Assembly: GCA_943912835.1 (NCBI GenBank)
Contig: CALTVJ010000019.1
Span: forward strand, 1-25,830
Source: an uncultured Porphyromonas sp.
GTDB lineage: Bacteria; Bacteroidota; Bacteroidia; Bacteroidales; Porphyromonadaceae
Direction of reading: 5' to 3'
DNA: 25,830 nt
Part shown: positions 8,018-16,113 of the stretch, one piece after another
How the letters are laid out: each line of letters begins with the position of its first letter
How positions within the stretch are numbered: the stretch's first letter is position 1
Notes under the pieces: model-generated
What the model was told of the DNA's origin: nothing
Seen by the model: only the letters and a program-made list of their open reading frames with translations
Database searches by the model: none
Position numbers and translations under genes: made by a program

Positions 8018-9031
8018 CTAATTACTAGGCATTTGGGTTATCTTTCTCATACCTTCACTCATTTCGACTCTAAAACCACCTTTCTCGTTATCTGCCAAAA
8101 TTAAGAGGTATTCAACATTAGGGAACTGACTGATAAAATGAGGCACTCGATCTGAAGACATCGTCATACAAGCAGTAGCTAAACCATCGGCAATCATACA
8201 ATTAGGGGCCAATATAGTAGCACTAAGTACATCTGTTTGTATCGGCAAACCCGTTTGAGGATTTATCGTATGCCCCACCTTTCGACCATTTATCAATTTG
8301 AAATTACGATAATTACCAGAAGTAGCAATTCCACCTTGTTCCCGATCTAAGACAACGATCATCTCCAGTTCACTTATCGTATTTGTTTCATCTTCAATAG
8401 GTTTATTAATCCCGACTCTCCAATGCTTACCCTCTGGATTCTTTCCTCTAAATGCTATTTCTCCTCCCAATTCTACAAGATAATTATCCACTCCTTCTTT
8501 AGATAAAACCGCCCCAATCAGATCCGAACAATAACCTTTAGATATAGAAGAGAAATCAAAAATAGTACGAGGATCCTCTTTATACATGTCTGTACCTCGC
8601 AACTCAACACGTTTATAACCAACAAATTCTTTCAGACTATCTATGACTTCTAAAGGTGGTCTATTGACGCTATCAAAACCAAAGCCCCAAGCATTAATAA
8701 AAGGAGAACAAGTTACATCATAGCTCCCTTGACTTTTATCACTAATATCTCTGGCAGCACTCCACACATAACGAAGCATACTGTCCGTTTGCATAGAAGC
8801 ATTACGATTAATTGCCGAAATCAAACTCGTAGAATCGAAGGGATTTAGCGAAGCACTAAATCTTTTAAATGTAGAATCAATCTGCTTACTATAATCTTTG
8901 GTACTCCCGTATTGAATATTATATAGTGTGTGGAATACATCACCCGAAAGTAGTGTATAGTCTTGGTTCTCTCGTCTTATGCAAGACACACACAAATATG
9001 CTCCCAAGCAGTATATTAATAATTTCTTCAT
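8018..9031 (-). CDS. apbE: FAD:protein FMN transferase (ApbE), lipoprotein
   Basis: Attaches FMN covalently to Thr/Ser of exported flavoproteins, taking FMN from FAD with Mg2+. The 337 residues begin with a lipoprotein signal (CVSC, lipid Cys C17), so it acts outside the cytoplasmic membrane. Family motifs: ISKGYCSD (163-170), VELGGE (186-191), GINKP (207-211), IATSGNYR (245-252), GHTINPQTG (253-261) and D282-x3-T286, the usual metal-site region. No NqrC, RnfG or FMN-binding-domain target is in the window. Its ATG overlaps the GT2 stop by 4 bases (9028-9031), a strong sign of translational coupling. Confidence 0.93.
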   Translation of the reverse strand: MKKLLIYCLGAYLCVSCIRRENQDYTLLSGDVFHTLYNIQYGSTKDYSKQIDSTFKRFSASLNPFDSTSLISAINRNASMQTDSMLRYVWSAARDISDKSQGSYDVTCSPFINAWGFGFDSVNRPPLEVIDSLKEFVGYKRVELRGTDMYKEDPRTIFDFSSISKGYCSDLIGAVLSKEGVDNYLVELGGEIAFRGKNPEGKHWRVGINKPIEDETNTISELEMIVVLDREQGGIATSGNYRNFKLINGRKVGHTINPQTGLPIQTDVLSATILAPNCMIADGLATACMTMSSDRVPHFISQFPNVEYLLILADNEKGGFRVEMSEGMRKITQMPSN

Positions 9032-9978
9032 AACTCTTCAGAGATTTTGTAGTTATTTCGGTCTGAAGCTTGACGACTAAACAACTCACCTATGAAGCCA
9101 GCCAAAAACAGCTGTGTCCCCAGAATCATGGCTGTAAGGGCAATATAAAAGTATGGTCTATCTGTTACCAGTGGAGCAGGTGTCCCCAAAACGATATGTA
9201 TTAATTTTGAACCGAGTACACAAGCTAAAGCCAGTAGACCAACCATAAACATCAGACTCCCCCCTAAACCAAAAAAATGCATCGGTTTACGCCCAAAAGT
9301 AGAGGTAAACCATAAAGTAATCAGATCTAGATAGCCGTTAAAGAAGCGATTTAACCCAAATTTACTAGTACCATATTTCCTTGCTTGATGCTGCACTACT
9401 TTCTCCCCAATTCGGCTAAATCCTGCATTCTTTGCCATATAAGGAATATAACGATGCATATCATTATAGATCTCTATATTCTTAACAACCTCCAAGCGAT
9501 AAGCCTTTAGTCCACAGTTAAAATCATGCAACTTAACTCCAGAAAGCAAACGAGCTGTTGCATTAAAGAGTTTACTTGGAAGATTTTTAGAAAAAACAGG
9601 GTCATAACGTTTACGTTTCCAACCACTTACCAAATCATAATTATCTTCCTTAATCATACGATACAGCTCTGGAATTTCTTCAGGACTATCCTGCAAATCG
9701 GCGTCCATCGTAATTACAACATCACCAATAGCTTTGGCAAATCCACACTGTAAGCCTGGGCTTTTACCGTAGTTACGACGAAATTGAATTGCCTTAATAT
9801 ATGGGTTATGTTCCCTAAGCGATTTGATAACCTCCCAAGAATTATCTGTCGAACCATCATTTACAAATATAATCTCATAACTAAAATGATGCTTCTCCAT
9901 AACTTCTCTAATCCATCGCTCCAATTCTAAGAGAGACTCTGCTTCATTATATAAGGGGATAACTACTGATATATCCAT
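9028..9978 (-). CDS. Glycosyltransferase family 2, membrane-linked (polyprenol-phosphate sugar type)
   Basis: 316 residues. The GT-A catalytic domain opens VVIPLYNEAESL near residue 5, has FVNDGSTDNSW (~39-49), the DxD-type DADLQDSP (~92-99) and QARKYGTSKFGLNRFF near residue 200. Two C-terminal membrane segments follow (~233-265 and ~275-300). This layout matches the dolichyl/undecaprenyl-phosphate mannosyl or glucosyl transferase group (DPM1, GtrB, ArnC-like), which loads a sugar on a lipid carrier at the inner membrane. Sugar and acceptor are unknown. It follows the DUF4199 gene by 7 bases, a pairing common in Bacteroidetes, and overlaps apbE by 4 bases. Confidence 0.92.
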   Translation of the reverse strand: MDISVVIPLYNEAESLLELERWIREVMEKHHFSYEIIFVNDGSTDNSWEVIKSLREHNPYIKAIQFRRNYGKSPGLQCGFAKAIGDVVITMDADLQDSPEEIPELYRMIKEDNYDLVSGWKRKRYDPVFSKNLPSKLFNATARLLSGVKLHDFNCGLKAYRLEVVKNIEIYNDMHRYIPYMAKNAGFSRIGEKVVQHQARKYGTSKFGLNRFFNGYLDLITLWFTSTFGRKPMHFFGLGGSLMFMVGLLALACVLGSKLIHIVLGTPAPLVTDRPYFYIALTAMILGTQLFLAGFIGELFSRQASDRNNYKISEEL

Positions 9979-9985
9979 AACTATT

Positions 9986-10540
9986 CTAAACTAACTTCTT
10001 ACGTTTTAACAACAAAGCATTAACAAGACTTACTATACTACCCCAAAAAACAACAGAGCTAAACATAGACCACAAATTAAGCCACAAACGATCTCGACTT
10101 GTTAACTGACCAATAACCTCAATAGGATCCCCTTGATACATTTTCGTCAATATTTCACGTGCTTGTGGATCTTGTTTATAAAAATCCTCCATTATCAACT
10201 CAATGTAAGGCAGTTGCTCTGGTAAAACCTTCGTATAATATAAATAACCAGGAATCAGCAGAATGATGGCAGCACAGACAAACATTTGAGTCCCATGTGC
10301 CCAAGCTAATGCAAAAGAATAAGGCTGATCTTGAGAAAACAGCCCTCTATAACTTTTCCCTAAACGATAAGATATTAGAGGTGTTAGCAATAGCATCGTT
10401 AAGACAAAAACGGCTAATATCGGGATCGTAGGCACAAACATAAAACACGAATATGCTAAACACATATATCCACCCAATATAAGCCCCATTTTACTTGCGT
10501 GTTCTGAAGGCTTCATCGGTAAGGTATTCGGATTACTCAT
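9986..10540 (-). CDS. DUF4199-type four-helix membrane protein
   Basis: A 184-residue inner-membrane protein with four predicted membrane segments: ~18-35 and ~37-58, a pair separated by a short turn; ~81-102; and ~152-178. A hydrophilic loop of ~45 residues between the third and fourth segments carries a GDP-containing acidic/basic stretch. The C-terminus is basic (LLKRKKLV). Topology and the position directly upstream of a GT2 gene match the DUF4199 family of Bacteroidetes. The molecular role is not known to me; context suggests support of lipid-linked sugar transfer. The ATG overlaps the end of the cyclo-ligase gene by 8 bases. Confidence 0.78.
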   Translation of the reverse strand: MSNPNTLPMKPSEHASKMGLILGGYMCLAYSCFMFVPTIPILAVFVLTMLLLTPLISYRLGKSYRGLFSQDQPYSFALAWAHGTQMFVCAAIILLIPGYLYYTKVLPEQLPYIELIMEDFYKQDPQAREILTKMYQGDPIEVIGQLTSRDRLWLNLWSMFSSVVFWGSIVSLVNALLLKRKKLV

Positions 10541-11081
10541 TTAATATAGGTTTTAGTACAATATCTACAGGTTCATCCCAAGCATTAATTTCAAAGGCTT
10601 CTCCTGATATTAAACCATAGGTTATTCCTATTGACAGCTTGGGTCTAAATTTTGAAAGGTATCTATCATAATAGCCTTTGCCTCTTCCCAAACGATAAGA
10701 TTTATAGTAGTGTACAGCTGGAAGAATCAGGACATCCAAAGCGACAGGAAAAGCTTCTTGACTAGAATATGGTTCTTTTATACCATATTTATTGCAGTTA
10801 TCTAAGACATCTCCATGCCTATAACGATAAAAGTATATTTGATCATCACTTACGACACGAGGTAAATATAATTCCTTACCCTCTAGCTCCCAATCTCTAT
10901 ATAAAGGCAAAATATTTGGTTCATCTGCCAAAGGCATATACACCCCAATAGTCCTAAAGTTATAAGAAAGAAGAGCTTGCTTTAAATCCTCACAGAGTAA
11001 GGATGAGTACTTCTTTAGCTCCTGTTCTGTGGTCAACTTAAAAACTTCTCGAGCCTTATGCCTTAGAACGCTCTTTTGCAT
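10533..11081 (-). CDS. 5-formyltetrahydrofolate cyclo-ligase
   Basis: Converts 5-formyl-THF to 5,10-methenyl-THF with ATP in the cytoplasm. From the ATG at 11081 it has 182 residues, the usual family length. N-terminal basic helix (QKSVLRHKAREVF); ADEPN near residue 52; LPRVV near 73; and the C-terminal phosphate-binding signature GRGKGYYDRYL (132-142). Earlier in-frame codons to TTG 11117 exist but lengthen the protein and increase overlap with ctpA, so the ATG is preferred. It overlaps ctpA by 26 bases and the DUF4199 gene by 8. Together with fhs it indicates folate salvage and one-carbon cycling. Gene names differ among genomes (ygfA, fau, mthfs), so none is assigned. Confidence 0.93.
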   Translation of the reverse strand: MQKSVLRHKAREVFKLTTEQELKKYSSLLCEDLKQALLSYNFRTIGVYMPLADEPNILPLYRDWELEGKELYLPRVVSDDQIYFYRYRHGDVLDNCNKYGIKEPYSSQEAFPVALDVLILPAVHYYKSYRLGRGKGYYDRYLSKFRPKLSIGITYGLISGEAFEINAWDEPVDIVLKPILNE

Positions 11082-12690
11082 ATACTTGAGTCTTAGGTTT
11101 CCAGGATTTTGTATCAAGAAGCTCGACAGCTCTAATCAACTCCTTAGAACGTTTATTTATAAACCTATAATAAATACCAGTGTCAAGTCCTGCATTATCT
11201 GCAATCAAGGCATGAAGCTGCGACAAAAGTAAAGAAGAGCTATTCTCTAATGAGGTCGAACGAATACCAATACCCTCTTTCTGAGCATAATAAGCAAAAT
11301 CAATTAGAAGTTTGCGTCCCAAAGATTTGAGATGTGCATCAAGAACCTCTGGGGTATTTAATTTTTGCATTGTATCTCGATGATTATCAACATACTCAAA
11401 AGCATATTTAGCCAGTAAACCACTGCGGACTAAACGCACATAGTACGGATTTATACCTACTGTATCCCTAGGAATAAATACATCAGGAGTAATCCCTCCC
11501 CCAGAGTAGACCAAACGCCCCCCATGAGTATAATACTTGGTGGTATCATTGATAACTAAACTATCAGCCGAATACATCTCTCCATGTTCGTAACGCTCCT
11601 CTATATCTTGAGCATAAATGGTAGATCCAGACTCGCCAATCTTATATGGCTTCTGTATACTACGGCCACTTGGCGTATAATAACGTGCAACAGTCAGACG
11701 AACGACACTACCATCAGAAAATTCATAGGGACGCTGTACTAATCCCTTCCCAAAGGTGCGTCTCCCAACAATCATAGCTCGGTCATGGTCTTGCATGGCT
11801 CCTGAAAATATCTCACTCGCACTGGCACTAAACTCATTGACCAATACAACTAAAGGCATATCTTGTAAAGAACCATCACGCTGCGATTGGTAATCTTCTC
11901 TCGGATAGTTCTTTCCTTGAGTATAAACTATAAGTTTCCCTTTTGGTAGAAATTCTTGAGCCAATTGAACTGCGCTCTCTAGATACCCCCCAGAATTATC
12001 CCTTAAATCTATAATAAGGCCTTTCGTTTTTGAGGCATGTTGGATATATAGATTCAAAAACTCCTGATAAGTGATAGCTCCCCAACGATTAATTCTCACA
12101 TAGAGCTTATCACCAATCATATAACCAGCATCAATGCTACTTACAGGTACAGGACCACGAACAACCTTTAATGTTACTTGCTTTCCCCTCCTAAGAATAT
12201 GCAAAGTTACCACAGAACCAGACTTACCTTTAAGGGCAGCCATTATTTTGTCGTTAGAGATTTCTTTTCCCAATAACGAGGTCGTATCTGCTTTTAGAAT
12301 GCGATCTCCAATCTCAACACCAGCTCGATCACTGCCCCCACCCGATATGACTCGAGAAACAATGACTGTATCTTTGAAGCGATTAAATTGTACACCAATA
12401 CCATCAAAACTCCCTCCTAGAGTCTCACTTTCGCTGGCGTTAATATTTGCAGGTAGATAAGCAGAATGAGGATCTAATTGGTTCAATATATTGGGTAAAG
12501 CTTGCTCACTAATACTATCAATATTCACCTCATCAACATAGTCTTTCTGTATCAACTCCAAAAGACTCGTAACTCTTTGTACCCCATTACCTAATTTGGT
12601 CCTATTACCTAAACCATACCCTAGAGCAAATACTAAAGCTATAAGCAAACCATATACGATCTTACGTACCATTTTCAACTCATTACTCAT
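11056..12690 (-). CDS. C-terminal processing peptidase, S41 family (CtpA-type)
   Basis: An envelope serine protease of 544 residues. One hydrophobic N-terminal segment (~11-27) acts as signal or anchor. A PDZ domain lies at ~85-170 (GGSFDGIGVQF, SDRAGVEIGDRI). The protease core has LRDNSGG (~228-234), SASASEIFSGAMQD with catalytic S290, and FGKGLVQ with K315, spaced 25 apart as in E. coli Prc and plant CtpA. A C-terminal extension of ~150 residues follows, typical of Bacteroidetes S41 proteins. The ATG at 12690 overlaps the dCMP deaminase gene by 8 bases; an ATG at 12672 (MVRKIV) is an equally good start that removes the overlap. It likely trims or degrades periplasmic proteins. Confidence 0.92.
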   Translation of the reverse strand: MSNELKMVRKIVYGLLIALVFALGYGLGNRTKLGNGVQRVTSLLELIQKDYVDEVNIDSISEQALPNILNQLDPHSAYLPANINASESETLGGSFDGIGVQFNRFKDTVIVSRVISGGGSDRAGVEIGDRILKADTTSLLGKEISNDKIMAALKGKSGSVVTLHILRRGKQVTLKVVRGPVPVSSIDAGYMIGDKLYVRINRWGAITYQEFLNLYIQHASKTKGLIIDLRDNSGGYLESAVQLAQEFLPKGKLIVYTQGKNYPREDYQSQRDGSLQDMPLVVLVNEFSASASEIFSGAMQDHDRAMIVGRRTFGKGLVQRPYEFSDGSVVRLTVARYYTPSGRSIQKPYKIGESGSTIYAQDIEERYEHGEMYSADSLVINDTTKYYTHGGRLVYSGGGITPDVFIPRDTVGINPYYVRLVRSGLLAKYAFEYVDNHRDTMQKLNTPEVLDAHLKSLGRKLLIDFAYYAQKEGIGIRSTSLENSSSLLLSQLHALIADNAGLDTGIYYRFINKRSKELIRAVELLDTKSWKPKTQVYAKERSKA

Positions 12691-13108
12691 CAATATTTAT
12701 AAAACAGAGATCAACCCCTGCCTCTCTCAAAAGATCAACCCCGTCTTGAAGACGATACTCTTGACAATAGACAACGCGCTTTATCCCACATTGTATCATC
12801 AATTTGGCACACTCTACACAGGGAGACGCTGTGACATACATTGTTGCACCATAACAATTATTGGTACTTGCGGCAACCTTCGTTATAGCATTTGCCTCGG
12901 CATGAAGAACATACTGCTTCGTAAGACCATGTTCGTCTTCGCAAATATTCGGAAAACCTGATGGGGTACCATTAAACCCATCAGATATAATACTCTTATC
13001 TTTTACTATAAGAGCACCTACTTGACGACGCTGACAATAAGAATTCTCAGCCCATATACGCGCCATACGCAGGTAACGTTTATCCAAACTTAATTGTTTT
13101 ACATCCAT
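12683..13108 (-). CDS. dCMP deaminase / cytidine-deoxycytidylate deaminase family
   Basis: A 141-residue zinc deaminase, most likely converting dCMP to dUMP for thymidylate synthesis. The zinc site is complete: HAE at 69-71 (H69 ligand, E71 proton shuttle) and PCVECAK with C97 and C100. GFNGTPSGFPN (44-54) is the dCMP-deaminase substrate loop that separates this group from tRNA adenosine or riboflavin deaminases. Length and absence of a signal fit a cytoplasmic enzyme of the ComEB group. It begins 51 bases after the GH3 fusion and overlaps ctpA by 8 bases. Function fits the folate genes nearby because dUMP needs methylene-THF to become dTMP. Confidence 0.92.
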   Translation of the reverse strand: MDVKQLSLDKRYLRMARIWAENSYCQRRQVGALIVKDKSIISDGFNGTPSGFPNICEDEHGLTKQYVLHAEANAITKVAASTNNCYGATMYVTASPCVECAKLMIQCGIKRVVYCQEYRLQDGVDLLREAGVDLCFINIDE

Positions 13109-13116
13109 AAGCTAAA

Positions 13117-13124
13117 CAAAAGTA
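13117..13124 (-). promoter_or_regulatory. Candidate -7 box upstream of dCMP deaminase
   Basis: On the minus strand TACTTTTG fits TAnnTTTG exactly. It ends 8 bases before the ATG, so a transcript from it would be nearly leaderless. A clear TTTG at the right distance is missing (TTGG is 22 bases upstream), so support is weak. Confidence 0.22.
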
Positions 13125-13159
13125 CTTAATCTCGAATATATAATACCCAACTAAAACCT

Positions 13160-16108
13160 CTACAACTTCATTGCATCATAAACAGCTTGATGTAATCTAG
13201 GACGGTAGCGATTACGAGATATTAGGGTATTCTTACGACCTCGATAGGTGCGATTTGACAAAAAGACAAAAACCAGTTGATCTAATGGGTCGATCCATAC
13301 AGCTGTGCCAGTGAAGCCATAGTGTCCAATCGCTTGAGAACTTGCACTCTCTGCGGCTTGATTAGACTGTTTTCCTACTTGTGGACGGATAAATCCAAGA
13401 GTTCTAACCCCTCCAACACCTCGAGAAGACATAAATGTGTCGATAACCTTAGAACTAATAACTTGTTTATTGCCCAAGGCTCCATTAGTCAAGAAGAGTT
13501 GAGCAACCTTGGCTAACTCCTGAGCTGACGAGTAGATACCGGCATTCCCAGCTACGCCTCCAAGACATGCCGCCGATTCATCATCAACAGTTGCTCGAAT
13601 CTGCTCACCTCTGACATCATCGTAACGCTGAGTAGGAGCAATACGTTCTAAAGGGATACCCTTATCAAGGGGATTATAGTACAATTGAGCGTTCAATGGT
13701 TCTAGAATACGGGTACTCAGATATCTATCAAGAGATTGCCCTGAGAGACGCTCAACAACCCAACCCAACAAAATAAAATTAAGATCGCTATAAACATACT
13801 GTCCAGGTCTACGTGGGGTAGACGAAGCAATCATATCCGTCATAACTTTACGGAAATCTTTACGAACAAAATAATTACGAGATAATCTCAGATCATACAA
13901 ATTATCGCGTTCTCTAGCGTAATAAGTCAAGCCTTCAGGATCTACTACTGGAGAAAACAACCTATTGATAAAAGGAAGACCAGGAGGCAAACCACTTTGA
14001 TGTAATAACAAATTACGGATACTAACACTACCAGCATAACTACCCTTAAACTCCTCAAGGTAAGCAGATAGTGGAGCATCTAAGTTTATCTTCTTATCAT
14101 CAACCAAAGCCATGATAGCTGGAGTCGTAGCTAGAGCCTTACTGATAGAAGCCACATCATAGAGTGTAGATTTATCTACAGATTTACTCGGGACATCTCC
14201 AAGTACTCCATAACTCTTATTCAATACTTCTTGCCCCCTCTGCATCACATAGACTTGACAGCCCGGGAAAGCTCCCTCACGTAAGCCCTCAGAAACAATC
14301 TGATCGACCAAACGCTCCAACTTAGATACATTAATATTTCTATAAGTTTTCAGCCCAGCATCCCTCAAATTGGGTAGTTTTACAGACGTCTCCCTCTGTA
14401 TCTGTTGCTGCGTTGGGTCTTCATCAATATGAACCTCCTCTGTTCTCTTGGACTGAACTTCATCACCTAATCTTGGAGTATCCTCAATCAACAAAGAGAA
14501 GATAGCTTCTTGAGCTTCTTTGGCAGCCTCCATAGTCAGAATGACTGCTCTCAAAGAAGACATCCACTCTGCTCTTTTAACTTTAAATGGAGTTGTATAA
14601 TAAACAAGAGCTGTAGGACAAGTACGCGCTATATTCTGAACAAGATGTGGTGGAATCTTTGAATTAAAAGCATTAATCAAGACGAAATCATAATCTTTAG
14701 CTCTACGTTCAAACCCCTCAAATGGTAGATAGACGATACCACCTCCATCACGAGTATTGATGGGTCTCATCAGAGAACGAACCGGATTAGTCCCGTAATC
14801 CAAAACAGCTATATTCTTAGAGCGAACCTTTTGTAAAAAGGCTCCAAAATCTCTATCTGTACTTTGCAGATAATACAAACTATTTAGCCATAGTTTCTGC
14901 TTCTCTAGCTCTGCCTCTGGAGTCCAAATACGTTTTTTTATATCAAAAGGAGTAGCAGTTGGTGCACTCTGAGATATAATGAGACGATATTTGTAATAGA
15001 GAACTTTCATCACTTTCTTCTTAAGTTCCGCATTTGACAACTCTCCAGATTGTAATGCCACTAACAAAGACTGTAATTGTCGTTCGGGATTAATAGGCCC
15101 CAATAAAATATCATTACCTGCTTTAAGAGCGGCTACTCCAACATCCCCTTTAGCTCCCACATGTACACCACGCATCTCTAAACCATCTGTAAAAATTAGC
15201 CCAGAGAATCCCATTTCTGTCTGCAATAGATCTGTTACGATACGCGAACTTAAAGAGGAAGTCGTACGGCTTGCATCCAGAGCAGGTACCTGCAAATGAG
15301 CTGTCATAACGCCGCCTAAGCCACCCTTGATATAATCACGAAAAGGGCGTAGCTCAACCCGATCTAAGCGCTTGCGATCTGCACCAACAATCGGAAGTGT
15401 TTTGTGCGAATCCTCACTAGTATCTCCATGACCAGGAAAATGCTTTGCCACCGACAAAACACCACCATCTTCCAGCCCCTCTGCATAAGCAATTGACATC
15501 CGACTCACAGCACCAGGATCAGAACCAAAGCTCCTAGATCCGATAACTGGATTGAGGGGGTTGATATTAACATCTACAGTAGGAGCAAAATTAATGTGTA
15601 TCCCCATTAAACGACACTGCCTAGCTACCTCTCTAGCATAATTATAAACAATTTGATCTTGAGCATTCAAACCTAAACCAAGATTACGAGGGTATCTAGG
15701 TGCATCTTTAAGACGCATGTATAGTCCCCACTCTCCATCTAGAGCAATTAGCATAGGGACTTGACTTATATTCTGCAGACGTCTATTCATTGCAAGCTGA
15801 TCTGCAAGTAGACCCTTCTGATATAATATCCCCCCCCACTTATAACGGCGAACACGTCCCTCCTCTCTACTGATGCGCTCGGCATCTGCACTAGGATAAA
15901 CTATGGGCATAATAAGTTGAGCAAGTCTCTCTTCGTCACTAAGAGTATTATAGACACTATCAGCCCAAAGCTGCATTTTGCTTACATTGACTTGCCTAAA
16001 CAAGTGTTTAGGTAATTTTTGAGCAAAAGCTCCAGAAGTAGCCAATATCGCCGCAATAGGCAATAAAATAGTCCTCAACAAAAATGGATTCGTATTTATC
16101 TTTAACAC
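13160..16108 (-). CDS. Exported GH3 (NagZ-like) / serine beta-lactamase-fold fusion protein
   Basis: A two-domain envelope protein of 982 residues from a GTG at 16108. The GTG gives a classic signal peptide (LKINTNPF, hydrophobic core, SGAFA-Q cleavage) and sits 5 bases after hemG; a longer TTG form from 16147 would overlap hemG by 34 bases. No ATG is available. The GH3 domain (~45-390) has AKHFPGHGDT, the EDSH Asp-His general acid pair of NagZ-type beta-N-acetylglucosaminidases, and the nucleophile Asp in IFTDGLEM (residue 308). The second domain (~600-980) is a class-C beta-lactamase/esterase fold: SISK (Ser654, Lys657), YSDLNF (Tyr773) and GHYGFTGT. The mid-region (~390-600) is a linker or GH3 C-domain with an acidic stretch. 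Likely role: muropeptide or cell-wall glycan turnover. Fusions of this kind are known in Bacteroidetes. Confidence 0.88.
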   Translation of the reverse strand: MLKINTNPFLLRTILLPIAAILATSGAFAQKLPKHLFRQVNVSKMQLWADSVYNTLSDEERLAQLIMPIVYPSADAERISREEGRVRRYKWGGILYQKGLLADQLAMNRRLQNISQVPMLIALDGEWGLYMRLKDAPRYPRNLGLGLNAQDQIVYNYAREVARQCRLMGIHINFAPTVDVNINPLNPVIGSRSFGSDPGAVSRMSIAYAEGLEDGGVLSVAKHFPGHGDTSEDSHKTLPIVGADRKRLDRVELRPFRDYIKGGLGGVMTAHLQVPALDASRTTSSLSSRIVTDLLQTEMGFSGLIFTDGLEMRGVHVGAKGDVGVAALKAGNDILLGPINPERQLQSLLVALQSGELSNAELKKKVMKVLYYKYRLIISQSAPTATPFDIKKRIWTPEAELEKQKLWLNSLYYLQSTDRDFGAFLQKVRSKNIAVLDYGTNPVRSLMRPINTRDGGGIVYLPFEGFERRAKDYDFVLINAFNSKIPPHLVQNIARTCPTALVYYTTPFKVKRAEWMSSLRAVILTMEAAKEAQEAIFSLLIEDTPRLGDEVQSKRTEEVHIDEDPTQQQIQRETSVKLPNLRDAGLKTYRNINVSKLERLVDQIVSEGLREGAFPGCQVYVMQRGQEVLNKSYGVLGDVPSKSVDKSTLYDVASISKALATTPAIMALVDDKKINLDAPLSAYLEEFKGSYAGSVSIRNLLLHQSGLPPGLPFINRLFSPVVDPEGLTYYARERDNLYDLRLSRNYFVRKDFRKVMTDMIASSTPRRPGQYVYSDLNFILLGWVVERLSGQSLDRYLSTRILEPLNAQLYYNPLDKGIPLERIAPTQRYDDVRGEQIRATVDDESAACLGGVAGNAGIYSSAQELAKVAQLFLTNGALGNKQVISSKVIDTFMSSRGVGGVRTLGFIRPQVGKQSNQAAESASSQAIGHYGFTGTAVWIDPLDQLVFVFLSNRTYRGRKNTLISRNRYRPRLHQAVYDAMKL

Positions 16109-16113
16109 GAGTT

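Noticed and set aside
11082..11117. Upstream TTG start for the 5-formyl-THF cyclo-ligase
   Set aside because: Adds 12 residues with no family match and enlarges the overlap with ctpA; the ATG at 11081 fits.
12596..12961. Plus-strand open frame of 121 codons spanning two genes
   Set aside because: It crosses the ctpA/dCMP deaminase junction antisense to both and shows no domain.
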